A DNA stretch of 64,000 nucleotides from Hypomyces perniciosus (Eukaryota > Ascomycota > Sordariomycetes > Hypocreales > Hypocreaceae): the NCBI GenBank assembly GCA_008477525.1, contig SPDT01000002.1, forward strand, positions 2,728,001 through 2,792,000, in the 5' to 3' direction. Both the position numbers and the translations under genes were made by a program. This document shows, in pieces, positions 21,214 through 30,671 of the stretch; within the stretch, counting starts at the first letter, position 1; each line of letters opens with the position of its first letter. Under the pieces are notes generated by a model that saw nothing but the letters and a program-made list of their open reading frames with translations, ran no database searches and was not told where the DNA came from.

Positions 21214-22548
21214 ATGGATCCCTTTGAAAGCCTCCCGGCCGAAATACAGGTCCAAATACTCCATCACTCGAATTCGCGAACAGACATGATGCTACTTAGC
21301 CATGCATCCCCTGCTTTATTCCGAGCCCGCCCACTCGTGTTATCTGACATTGTCGGAAAGGCAATGCATGGACTTTGCAACAGCGATATGCTACAAGATG
21401 CAATTGCTATCTCAATGTTTCCAGTGAACAGTCAAGATCAAAGCGATTGGCGATTGGTTGATCACCACCTTAGGCGTTGGGGGGCGAAGCAACTACCCGA
21501 TCCGGTCCAAGCGAATGACTTCTTTATAGCGGACAAGCTTGCGTCACTAAGCATTGCCATACACGCGCACACCGATGATTTTATTCAAAAAGCAACGAGT
21601 GGAGATCTTCGTCGTGCCTATATCTGCCTCCCAGAATGGTCCCATGTCTCACTAAAGACCAACAACCCCTACTTGCCTTCAAAGTCAGAGCCACCGGGCA
21701 GTCACAAACTGAATATCGTAGCATTGTCAGGGCCGGAAAAGGAGCGCATATTCAGGTGTTTCTTAAGATATGAGCTCCTTTGCAAAATATTCCGTTTTCT
21801 GACAAAAGATGGCGGTCCGTTTGATCTTCGCAGTCCAGCATCTGCCAGCGCTGCTTTCTGGGGGATACTGGATCGATACGAGCGCAAAGTTTCGGCTCCC
21901 TGGGAATTAGAGGGCATCAAGTGCGTCTTTGAGTACACGCGCACCCTCTATGGCGCAATATCCGCTCGCTTCCCGGGCAGGCCTCTCTGGCGTCCAAATA
22001 GCTCTGATAATTCCTGGCTATGGGAAATGGATGTGCTCATCGACGAGGAGGCCCCACCCTCAAGCGCTATCATAAACAGCTGGTTTCAAGCGTCGTTTTT
22101 CATCAGCAGCTTCCATTACTGGGATGGAAATTGGTACAACTCATCAATAGGAACTAGAACCTTTATTGACCAACTAGCTCTTGGGGGGGTTGACCAAATT
22201 GAACACCTGCTCGCCTCAGACGCTGATTACTGCCAGAGATTTTTTGACTACATGGCAGGTAAAGCAGCAATATGTGGAATGGTGGGGGATTTACGCAAGC
22301 TTGGTCCTCCTAGACGCAGCAGTGGGAGAGATGGGCCAGGGGTCTGGAATAAGTTTTATTCTGAAGAACTGCCAGACATGGGCCTGTACATGAGGAAGAA
22401 CGACGTGCTCCTGAGCATATATAGACAGAGGGCTTGGGCTTTATTTGATAACGAAAGGCTTTATCCGGACAACTGTTGTTTTCCCACCGTCGCGGATATC
22501 AAGAGGGATCGCTATAGGGTGGCGAGGTTGGGGTATGATTCCGACTAG
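21214..22548 (+). CDS. F-box-like protein
   Basis: Single exon, 444 residues from MDPFESLPAEIQ. The first 40 residues fit a fungal F-box: PFESLPAEIQVQILHH, then MLLSHASPALFRAR. This would recruit a target to an SCF ubiquitin ligase through Skp1. The rest is an uncharacterised helical region rich in aromatic residues (WGILDRYER, SFHYWDGNWYN) with no leucine-rich or WD repeats. Large families of such lone F-box proteins are common in ascomycetes and often lie in fast-evolving, gene-poor DNA, as here. No partner gene is adjacent. The F-box call rests on the short N-terminal match; the gene itself is well supported by its long open frame. Confidence 0.8.
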   Translation: MDPFESLPAEIQVQILHHSNSRTDMMLLSHASPALFRARPLVLSDIVGKAMHGLCNSDMLQDAIAISMFPVNSQDQSDWRLVDHHLRRWGAKQLPDPVQANDFFIADKLASLSIAIHAHTDDFIQKATSGDLRRAYICLPEWSHVSLKTNNPYLPSKSEPPGSHKLNIVALSGPEKERIFRCFLRYELLCKIFRFLTKDGGPFDLRSPASASAAFWGILDRYERKVSAPWELEGIKCVFEYTRTLYGAISARFPGRPLWRPNSSDNSWLWEMDVLIDEEAPPSSAIINSWFQASFFISSFHYWDGNWYNSSIGTRTFIDQLALGGVDQIEHLLASDADYCQRFFDYMAGKAAICGMVGDLRKLGPPRRSSGRDGPGVWNKFYSEELPDMGLYMRKNDVLLSIYRQRAWALFDNERLYPDNCCFPTVADIKRDRYRVARLGYDSD

Positions 22549-22838
22549 AGAAATTCGAAGCCAGTCCTGATCAGATACTGATATCTGGCTGTCGCTGTCT
22601 CTTCATCGCCAAACGAAGAGAATGGGTGATGAAGTTGATGTATATGTTTTGTATTCTGTATCAGTTCGGGGTAGCTACTTGATTAAGGAAATCCTAGATA
22701 ATGGCAACACATTGTAATACATATCTATGCACAGTATCAGGCCTCACTGAATAAGTAATCCTCTCCCATATTTTTGTAGACTACCCAGGTTGCTGCTTTG
22801 TAGAGTCAATAGTGACCTGGCGTTTCAACAACCACAAA

Positions 22839-22920
22839 GCCCGCTTGGCTAAGCGGTATAGCGTGTCACTAGTATATACTTGACATGACAAGGTGATCAG
22901 TTCGACTCTGATAGTGGGCA
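22839..22920 (+). tRNA. tRNA-Thr(AGT) with short intron
   Basis: Cloverleaf fits by eye. The acceptor stem GCCCGCT pairs with AGTGGGC, the discriminator A is at 22920. The D stem GCTA/TAGC and T stem ATCAG/CTGAT are perfect, the latter around TTCGACT. The anticodon stem TGTCA/TGACA encloses CT-AGT-A plus an insert of about 10 nt before the last loop base, the canonical place for a nuclear tRNA intron. The anticodon AGT is at 22871-22873. A T-rich Pol III terminator begins at about 22922. Confidence 0.85.
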
Positions 22921-22938
22921 GTTTCTTTTTTTTTTTGC
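22921..22938 (+). terminator. RNA polymerase III T-tract
   Basis: A run of eleven or more T residues directly follows the tRNA 3' end, as expected for Pol III termination. Confidence 0.75.
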
Positions 22939-23153
22939 CTCTCCTAGACCAGAAGTATAAACAGTTAGATTCGTGATACTAGGTAGTTAGACATAATGAT
23001 TATGCTCTTGTCGTGTAATGTGTCCGACATAAAGTCCCTGCAAGATTCCGGGCAATAAATTTGGTACAGACTGGTTCGTGCACGGTGACGACGAAATGTC
23101 AAAGAAGATCGGATCAAAGTCGAAAGTTGCAGCCCCATCAGGAACTGCCTCCG

Positions 23154-24054
23154 TCATATGAGATCGGTCCCCATGGGTATTGGGAAAGCATCAAATGATG
23201 GGAAATCCGAGGTTTCGTTGTTCGTTTGATTGCACCTGAAAGAATTTCTATTAGCCAAACCGTTTGTAAGGCTACATGCATACGAATCTCTCACCATTCA
23301 GTAACACTCTGCTGAGCCATAAGTTTATCAGGAGCCACACCCAGAGCTTGTAAGTCATGCGTCGAAGGGTGTGCCGAGATCAACTGAGGCGGAGACATGT
23401 CTCTTGGGGTACTTGTGGTTGGTGACATCGTCCCCAAGGGAGCTCCAACGTCTCCCCATGGAATTTCGAATGGCTGATGGCTCTGCTGGCTGAGATGCGT
23501 CGAGGCTAGTTGGGCCTCTGCTTGTTCTATACGCACCTGAGTATTAGCAATGGCAGCTCTGAACAAACTTGCATCATAATACAGGGGAGGCAAAACTCAC
23601 TGAGCCGATCGTTCAATGTAATGAGAAATCGGGATAGGTCCATTTTGGATGGGGTCGGTTTCGAACGACTTGAGTAACGGCATTTTACTCCCACCTTCGC
23701 ACACCTGCTGCATGGCGGATCTTGTCTATCGCACCGTACTTTTCTTGCACGACAAGCATCGCATGCCAGCCGTCTTAGAGAGGATGGCTGAGTTGTTGGC
23801 TCTTCCGGAGATGACCGTTCCTTCTGATCTCCATTGAGGGGGGCAGATGTGGCTCGCTCAGTAGCGATGGGAGTGTTTACCAGAGGGCTGCCCATTTTGG
23901 ACCTCCTTTTCTCTATTTTTCCTCTTGAATCTTTGGGGCTTGCCTGTTCACGCTTTCTTGAAAGACCATAGTCCTTGTATGATCTTGGTGAAATGTCCGG
24001 ATGCAACATGCCAGCCTGCTGGACAGGGAGAAATTTTGACATTACGTCGAGCAT
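23154..24054 (-). CDS. small Zn2Cys6 transcription-factor-like protein
   Basis: DNA-binding protein of about 240 residues in three exons. The finger is CDACRARKVRCDRQDPPCSRCAKVGVKC, with six cysteines in the Gal4-type spacing (about residues 95-122), preceded by a basic Ser-rich stretch. The best intron 1 acceptor lies just past GTGCGTATAG and joins DRL to KQAEAQLAST, a short coiled-coil-like linker; the last exon ends MGTDLI. No fungal-specific regulatory domain is present, so this is a short form such as those in some metabolite clusters. No cluster genes flank it: the neighbours are tRNA-Thr and the decayed genes at 25-27 kb. Targets are unknown. Confidence 0.75.
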
Positions 24055-25164
24055 CGGAGTTGTGGGGAATTTCGTTTAGATATAAGGCAGTGCTTTATTA
24101 AAAGACCTGTGACGTCCGTCGTTCTGCTGCAGGGCTTGTGAGGCGCTCAGCTGATGGATGGCGCTTCTGGCCTACATGATACACGCGTCGTACAGGCTGT
24201 AGGTATTGAGGCTGCCGATGCCTCCGTGTTCAGACGCGGATAATTATTCGATTGAGCGTGATTGGATAGATGAGTGAATGGATTCGGATGGATTCGAAGC
24301 AACTCGTACCACAGAATGTGTCAAAGGTAAAGATTCAGGGAGTCTCGTAACTCTCGTTTGCTGGACAAAATATAGAGAACGAGTGATCAGTCTTGTCCGA
24401 GAATTGTGTAATATATGCTTCGTATGGATATGGCCATATGTAACAATTCTCTAGATCATTGGGTAAACGTCTTCATGATCATGTGCCAAGCCGGGACAAG
24501 CAGGGATAATGCTGGTCTTTTACAAGGCGTCCAAATGCCGATGCACTGCTCTGAATGGAGAATGCGAAGCCTCATCTAGATCTCCATTTTAATGATAAAA
24601 ATGTTTGACAACCGATATATACGGACACTGAAACCACGTTACGCCCCTTGCTAGCTTTGTGGCAGACAATACCGTTATCATGGTACGGTATACTCAGCCA
24701 TACGCCACAAAATGCATATAATAAATAGATACCTAGTAACAGGATGGGCTCAAGGGGTACCATTGCGCGGAGGTTTCCTTCCAAGATTCAGCAGACAGCC
24801 TTATCCATGAGTATAGATTATGGGACACATGTTCCATCTCCCCTGTCCAAATTTTGGGACATTGATCTGACATCAATGGCTATTGATCAACAAGAGTCGT
24901 TGACTGTCAACGAATCAGCGAAGAGAAGTGCCATACCATTCCGCGCCTTATTATCGTCTCCCCGCCCATTCCTCATCACATATTTTGGGTATTATGATGT
25001 CAGTGTCCTGTCTGCCTAGAATTGTGCCTCTTGCTTTAGGGTTGCCGCAACAAATCGGGATTGGAACAGCACTGCCAACTATGGCATGGCTAGCCGCTAG
25101 TTAGGTATTCTTAGTATAGATCGTTTCTCACCACCTTCGACGTGTTTCAGTCTCCGTTGGGTCG
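24055..25164. other. intergenic, gene-poor
   Basis: About 1.1 kb upstream of the small Zn2Cys6 gene. Short frames at 24572-24784 (minus) and 24744-25019 (plus) show no motifs. Nothing else is supported. Confidence 0.5.
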
Positions 25165-26038
25165 TCACTTGTATTGGGCACGAATCTCAACAGTCACACC
25201 TCCTCGACTTCCGGTATTACTGCTGCCGTCAATCCGTGAGGGGCTTGTTGGTGCGTGTTGGTGTGTGTCAGCTTGTGGCGACCAAACCATCGTCAAATTC
25301 TCGACGGTGTCATGATCCATGTCCGCTCTGAGGCTTCGCAGTCTCTGGAACTGTACAACAGCCAATCTTTTGTCGACCTCCTTGCTCAAGTGTTGCTGAG
25401 TTCGTGTAATCTTTCACCCCTAGCAACAAGAGGCTTCGCAATGTAAATTACGCATCGTTACTGGCCGAGTGAAGACTGTTGAAGGGACATTGGAGCTCCT
25501 TTAAAAGAGCTGTGAGAGAGCATTTGAATATATAAGGATTGAGTTGTGGGGTAAGCACCATAGCATCCAGGATGCCGATAACTGACGTACGTATTTCAAA
25601 ATTTAGATGTTGTAAAACTTGCAGATTGTTCTGTATGTTATGGCCAACAAGAACTATGTTTCTCGTTCGTAAAATCAGGGATTCAAGCTTAGAAGTTATG
25701 TCTTGTCGTGCTACCTTGGAGGTCTTGCCGATCAATAATTTAGCCGATGCAGACGCATAATATCGAGGTGGTCCAGTGGCGAAGTTATACGTCGATATAA
25801 TACCCTCCAAAGAAGCTGAGGATACTAAATCCCGCGTATCGAGTATTGCAATTCCAAGTTGACTTGAGACATCTGAAGCGGCCTCCATGAGACCTTTTGT
25901 ATTCTCGAAATCGATCGAAACAAATACTACGTCAAGGTCACGATCCCCGCCAAGCTGCCAAGCGTCTGTGGAGAGAAGTTCAAGACATCGGTGAAGTAAG
26001 CGCTGGTTATCCACTACGGTGGCTTGTTGGAAGGCCAT
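25165..26038 (-). pseudogene. Gfd2/YDR514C-like RNase H-fold gene, interrupted
   Basis: From ATG at 26038 the frame encodes VVFVSIDFENTKG (first acidic exonuclease-like motif), then IAILDTRDL, IVLVGHNIQNNLQVLQ and HSASNDA. This order matches the Gfd2/YDR514C C-terminal domain, an RNase H/exonuclease fold. The frame stops at TAA (25448-25450) immediately after NDA, inside the last conserved motif. Past the stop the same frame continues FTLRSLLLLGVKDY, which fits the family. Further on, a different frame gives a plausible tail (EVDKRLAVVQFQRLR) ending at 25165. So there is a nonsense codon plus at least one frame change. CAA to TAA, a C-to-T change, would explain the stop. An alternative splice removing it was tried and failed by phase. 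Confidence 0.6.
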
Positions 26039-26507
26039 TTTCAGGGTATGCTTTGTTGCACGGCGTTTGGCCTTGGAGACACAGACTGATCAGATAGTCG
26101 GGTCAGTTGGCCAACTTCTTTGAGATCCGTGTTCGGCCTACTCAAATGCCTTGGCCTTTTGTGTTTATTTGAAGATATAGACGCGATGGAGAGTCCGTGT
26201 GAGCTGCTGGTGACAAGTCCGAGGAGGAAAAGACGACGAGGAAATGAAGCCGCTGGCAGGTCGGCTTCACACGAACTAGACCGCATGTGTTTCGGTTCTT
26301 GGGACAGCAAGGAAGATGGGCTCAAAAGATTAGCTGTGAAACAGAGCAGGATAGCAGCGGAGTCATAGCGGCCGCCATGTGTGAAGTTTGGATTCTACCA
26401 ACAATCCTAGCATACCTGGCCGAAGCTCCTTTTCTTAACGCCTTTATTATGCCTTGAAACTTGCCATCGCGGCCTCTCCCTATGACTGAATCGTCACTCT
26501 CTGTGTC
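26039..26507. other. intergenic between two decayed genes
   Basis: Short frames on both strands, including a plus frame at 26120-26368, show no recognised motif. No intact gene is seen. Confidence 0.5.
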
Positions 26508-27350
26508 TTAACCATCATCCCGGATGATAGAACCGTCGCGCCCTGGGATAGAACCATCACTCGCTGGGCTTGGAGGGCGATTTCTCTTGCTCATGCTTGA
26601 TTTGTCCTTTCGGGCGCCCATGCCTGCAATAGTCACCCCAACCCCAAGCAGTGCGGTAGGTCGAAATATACCTCCCACCCTCACGTAGAATAGGGCTGGC
26701 CCCCTTTCAACTAAAAGCTGAGCAATAGAAGTATGGCCGTTTCGCGTGGCAAAGAAAAGGGGTGTCTGGCCAAAGCAATCTTCATGATCCCCTTCGGCTC
26801 CGATTTCAAGTAAGAGCTCAACAATAACATCACAACCCTGTTCCGCGGCCGTGAATAGGGGAGTCCGGTCATAGCCCGCAGACAGCCACTATATCTTTGA
26901 TTGCCGGAAGGTTATTTGAATCGAAGTTTTTGTCGCCAATATTAACTGCAAGAACTTGCAAAAGTTCTGAGAGGGTAAATCATCGCTGAGCATAAGAAAG
27001 CCAGCACAAGACTTTAGTCGCAACTTGGAAGATCCTTGAATCCTGGCAGTTGGACGTTGATTCTCGCCATGGTTTCATCATATGCTTTACCAAGCATCTT
27101 CACCCTATCTTCTTCGGATGCATGTTGTTGCTTCTGGAATCTCCCCAACTCGGTTTGGATAGCCTTCGCTGTTGTTTTGTCACCGAGTGAGTCAAGGCGA
27201 TCGGTGACACGGTTACTCGCTAGAGTCGAAAATGTGCCTCTACTTTACACAAGATACCCTGAAGATGCCTTGTCACTGCCTGCATGGAAAAAAAATTTGT
27301 GGATGGCCTCAACAGGTCTCAGAAAATGCCACCCCTCTCTCCATTTCTAG
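26508..27350 (-). pseudogene. decayed NACHT-ankyrin (STAND) gene
   Basis: Reading the minus strand, pieces of a fungal NACHT/ankyrin protein appear in order but in different frames. First comes the end of the NACHT region (GDKTTAKAIQTELGRFQKQQ, then GKAYDETMARINVQLPGFKD). After a frame shift follows the winged-helix hallmark VLCWLSYAQR, an in-frame TGA, then FTLSELLQVLAVNIGD and NLPAIKDIVAVC. Another shift leads directly into two ankyrin repeats (DRTPLFTAAEQGCDVIVELLLE; GQTPLFFATRNGHTSIAQLLVE) and a basic tail ending at TAA (26508-26510). The jump from the winged helix straight to the last repeats implies an internal deletion. The P-loop half is missing. Non-functional with near certainty. 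Confidence 0.75.
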
Positions 27351-28052
27351 GCATTTTATCCATAATAGTATGGCCTACGACCAATAACAGTCATACCACT
27401 CAGGCAAGCCTTATTTATGGTATCGGCGTGTTCTCATATAATCTTCATTAACTCTACCCAGAGCTCGATACGCATCCTGTGTAAGTGGAAGCATATAAAA
27501 CACACACTAAACAATGAGCCAGCTATCGTAAGCGGTGACTATGAACATATTACTAAACACGCTCCTAAATGCGAGACAAGTAGATACCTACTCGTACAAT
27601 TTAGGTGCAGAATACTCCGTACGCTGGGTTCAATTGGCTGGGTTCAATTGCTCTCTAGGCTCAGGGTTAATTTAGTCAAAATAATCAATTTTTTTCAGGT
27701 TTGCAAAATGCATTTGCACACACCCCTATAAGTTCATCTATCTTGTGCACCCTTCTTGCCATTCTGGACGGCTTTGATCAGCGATTCAACCCCACACTGT
27801 AGATGGCCATTTACTCAAGCTTTGTGTCATGAACCCTTCGAGTGCGATGCAGTCACGAGAACTGGATCACCAGCAGGGCTAAAAGTGAGTTGGGGGCTAG
27901 TGCGTTAGGTCTAGTGAAAGTCAAGGGTTTCGCAAATTGAAGAGGCATTCCAATAGTAGTATCCTCTTTCTGCCTATATTAGTTAACTGACTACTCCGTA
28001 CTCCGTATTGTCGTCTATAAAACTTGAGCTTCGGGCCTTTGGCGTGGGGGGG

Positions 28053-28066
28053 TCCGGCCTTCGGAG
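28053..28066 (-). promoter_or_regulatory. 14-nt element shared with the GH88/lyase promoter, copy 1
   Basis: The plus strand reads TCCGGCCTTCGGAG; its complement CTCCGAAGGCCGGA recurs exactly at 35727-35740. Flanks are partly alike (two bases, TCCTC, then GATG). It lies about 440 bp upstream of the transporter ATG. It is either a regulator site of the uronate cluster or a remnant of a dispersed repeat. Confidence 0.5.
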
Positions 28067-28398
28067 TATCCTCCGATGTTTCGGCCATGCATTACGCCGG
28101 AATGCCGCCAGAACACATACAAGTTACCCGGCCAGATTGGTTGACATGGGTCACGTAATGGAAGGTGGATCGATTTGTGAGTTGATACGAATATAGCCTA
28201 ACTAATGCCCTTACGACCCCCATGGGGAAATGGAACCACTTCCCCAGATACTATTACTAGGAAGCGGCGGTATGCGGGAGGAAGGTTGAACGGCTAATAA
28301 ATCAATGGCCAATGGTGAGCTGGGAATAAGTATCAGTCTACTTCGTTCCATTGTCCTAGCTTGTGCTATCTATGTAAGTATTAAAAGTTGTAGGTTTC

Positions 28399-28406
28399 CT
28401 ATAAAT
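28399..28406 (+). promoter_or_regulatory. TATA-like element of the MFS transporter
   Basis: CTATAAAT sits about 100 bp upstream of the ATG at 28504, a suitable distance for a core promoter. Confidence 0.4.
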
Positions 28407-28503
28407 CCCCAGGGTCTATGAAGCACTCTTCCTTCTCAGTCAAGGAGTGTCTCCCTCAAATCACTTCAAAGATCCTTCATAGCTGATCTGACCCGTTGGC
28501 AAA

Positions 28504-30075
28504 ATGTTCCGCGTCGACAAGTCCGCCGTACGCGGCGTCGAGGGCCACACCCTTCGGGAGACTGACACGCGTGATCGCTTTTGGTGGCATTATCCAGGCC
28601 TCCGCAATCTCAACTTCCTCCTCATCGGCTGTATCATTTGCGACATGACCAATGGCTACGACGGCTCTATGCTCAACGGTCTTCAATCTCTCGAATCTTG
28701 GCAAGATGCCCTCGGCCATCCCACAGGCACTCGCCTTGGCACCATTTCCAACGGCACCCGATACGGCCAGCTCGCCGCCCTTCTCTTCGCTGCGCCTCTA
28801 ATCCAATGGCTCGGACCGCGGCGCCCTATCACTATCGGCTCGCTCATTCTGCTTCTTGGAGTCGCTCTCCAGGCTGGAGCCCAGAATTATACCATGTTCG
28901 TCATCGCTCGGTGCTTGATCGGCTTTGGCAACACGATCCAGAACACGGCATGCCCCATCTTGGCCTCTGAACTCGCTCATCCGTTCCAGCGAACACAAAT
29001 TATTGGCATCCAGAACACGACGGGCTCCCTCGGTCAGATCATGGCGGCGTGGATCACATACGGCACCTCCTTCATGGTCGGGTCTTGGGCATGGCGTCTG
29101 CCATCACTTCTCCAGGCTTTCTCATCTGTCATCCAGCTTGTCATGTCTTTCTTCATTCCCGAATCACCGCGATGGCTGGTCTACCAGAATCGGAGTGGGG
29201 AAGCCTACCGCATCCTGGCCAAGTACCACGCTGATGGCGATGAGTCTTCCCAGTTGCTACAGTACGAGATAGCAGAAATCGAGGCCGCCATCCAGGCCGA
29301 GAAGGTGCAAGCTTTGTCGTCGTGGATGGGCTGGTTCCGCTCGGCTGCCAACCGCTACCGACTCTTCATTGTTGTCACCTCGGGCTTCATGATCCAGTGG
29401 TGTGGTAATGCCTTGCTCTCGTACTACATTCACCTCGTTTTCAACTCCATCGGCATCACCGACAACAAGCAGCAGCTTCTCCTCAACGGCGGAATCACCA
29501 TCAGCGGCTTTGTCTGGGGCAATGTGTTCTCGCTGTTCATCGACAAGATGGGTCGTCGCCCCATGTGGCTCATTGGCATGAGTGGCATGTTCGTGGCATT
29601 CCTGCTGCTCACTGTCTTCACGGGCGTCAACACGGGCATCAACTACCAGAACCATGCTCTTGGCCGCGCTACCATCTTCACCATCTTCCTCTTTGGCGTC
29701 TTTTACAAGATGCCTGGCTGTATGCTCAATTCCTACGTCGCCGAAGTTGCGCCCTTCAACCTACGTGCAAAGGCCTTCGTCATCTCTAGCTTTGGTGATG
29801 CGGCGGCGAATATCTTTAGCGGATACACGAACCCGGTCGGGCTGCAGGCTATCGGGTGGAAGTATTACATTGTCTGGTGCTGCGTGCTTGTTAGCAACTT
29901 CTGCATCATCTACTTCTTCTACCCGGAGACGAAGAACCTCTCTCTGGAAGAAGTTTCACAGCTGTTCGATGGGGAGAGCGCCGCGCCTACAAAACTGGAT
30001 GAGTTGACTGAGGAAGTCGGGGAAGAGAAGAGGCAAGAAGTTAATGCAGCTGCGAATGTGATTCACGTTGAGTAG
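28504..30075 (+). CDS. MFS sugar transporter (hexose/lactose-permease-like)
   Basis: Proton-coupled sugar carrier of the plasma membrane; single exon, 523 residues, about 12 membrane segments. The sugar-porter signatures are in order: NGYDGSMLNGL after TM1, GPRRPI in the loop between TM2 and TM3, ARCLIGFGNTIQ in TM4, PESPRWLVYQNR after TM6, DKMGRRPMWLIG between TM8 and TM9, and PETKNLSLEEV after TM12. It belongs with fungal lactose-permease/hexose carriers, a group that also includes oligosaccharide and uronate carriers, so the substrate cannot be fixed from sequence. It is followed on the same strand by a Zn2Cys6 regulator and then by the GH88 and lyase-like genes, suggesting import of oligo-uronides (inference). 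The shared 14-nt element lies upstream. Confidence 0.93.
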   Translation: MFRVDKSAVRGVEGHTLRETDTRDRFWWHYPGLRNLNFLLIGCIICDMTNGYDGSMLNGLQSLESWQDALGHPTGTRLGTISNGTRYGQLAALLFAAPLIQWLGPRRPITIGSLILLLGVALQAGAQNYTMFVIARCLIGFGNTIQNTACPILASELAHPFQRTQIIGIQNTTGSLGQIMAAWITYGTSFMVGSWAWRLPSLLQAFSSVIQLVMSFFIPESPRWLVYQNRSGEAYRILAKYHADGDESSQLLQYEIAEIEAAIQAEKVQALSSWMGWFRSAANRYRLFIVVTSGFMIQWCGNALLSYYIHLVFNSIGITDNKQQLLLNGGITISGFVWGNVFSLFIDKMGRRPMWLIGMSGMFVAFLLLTVFTGVNTGINYQNHALGRATIFTIFLFGVFYKMPGCMLNSYVAEVAPFNLRAKAFVISSFGDAAANIFSGYTNPVGLQAIGWKYYIVWCCVLVSNFCIIYFFYPETKNLSLEEVSQLFDGESAAPTKLDELTEEVGEEKRQEVNAAANVIHVE

Positions 30076-30671
30076 GCGTTGGGAATGTAACAGCTACGTA
30101 AGCGGTGTCTGGGAGCAATATTTTTCAAGACATTCTCCTTTTATTGTACTTGATCTGAAGCGCCACATGCATCATGCAGTTGTCTATATAGTCAGATCGT
30201 TGAATGATTACATTTCTGCTATATCACCGAGCCAATAGTATGATAGTCAAATGTACAAGGAAGGCGATTTAGGGTTAGTACTGTAAATATTTACTTGGAT
30301 ACTTCGTATCACTTACACTAATAATAATATATCCCCGTAACATGGATCCTCGTTGACTCTTAGTGGTGGAATTATTCCAGGATTCAATGGAACTCGGCAT
30401 CATCGGACATTCGGACATGGCTGAAGTTGGGGTAAAACAAACTAAACTCCACTAGCTTCCGCAAGCTCCAGCAACCCCAGCCTCATCTCATCTCATGTGG
30501 TCAGCGAGGCGAGGGGCGACTTCAGGTCGACTTCAATGCTCATCTGATCTGTTCATTCATCTTTTGCAGCTTGACCTATGTAAAGTCATTTGGAGACACG
30601 GGCTTGATTGTATTGTACATGTAGTATCATCGCTGGTAGCAGTGGTCCTCGCCATTGAATGGTGGCTCGAC
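30076..30671. other. spacer between transporter and regulator
   Basis: The 3' region of the MFS gene and promoter of the Zn2Cys6 gene. It has one TACTTCGTA nonamer at 30300-30308. No further gene is seen and no copy of the 14-nt element was found here. Confidence 0.55.

Larger units (their letters stand above)
27351..28503. other. intergenic upstream of the sugar transporter
   Basis: No gene supported. It contains nonamers TACTCCGTA at 27613, 27992 and 27999 (the last two overlapping by two bases), a copy of the 14-nt element shared with the GH88/lyase promoter (28053-28066), and a TATA-like site at about 28399. Confidence 0.6.

Noticed and set aside
25448..25505. Idea that an intron removes the TAA after NDA in the Gfd2-like gene
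   Set aside because: A GTAATT donor exists, but the nearest acceptors give an intron of about 35 nt or the wrong phase with a new stop.
27036..27350. Plus-strand 104-codon frame
   Set aside because: Antisense to the decayed NACHT-ankyrin gene, whose minus-strand motifs are clear.
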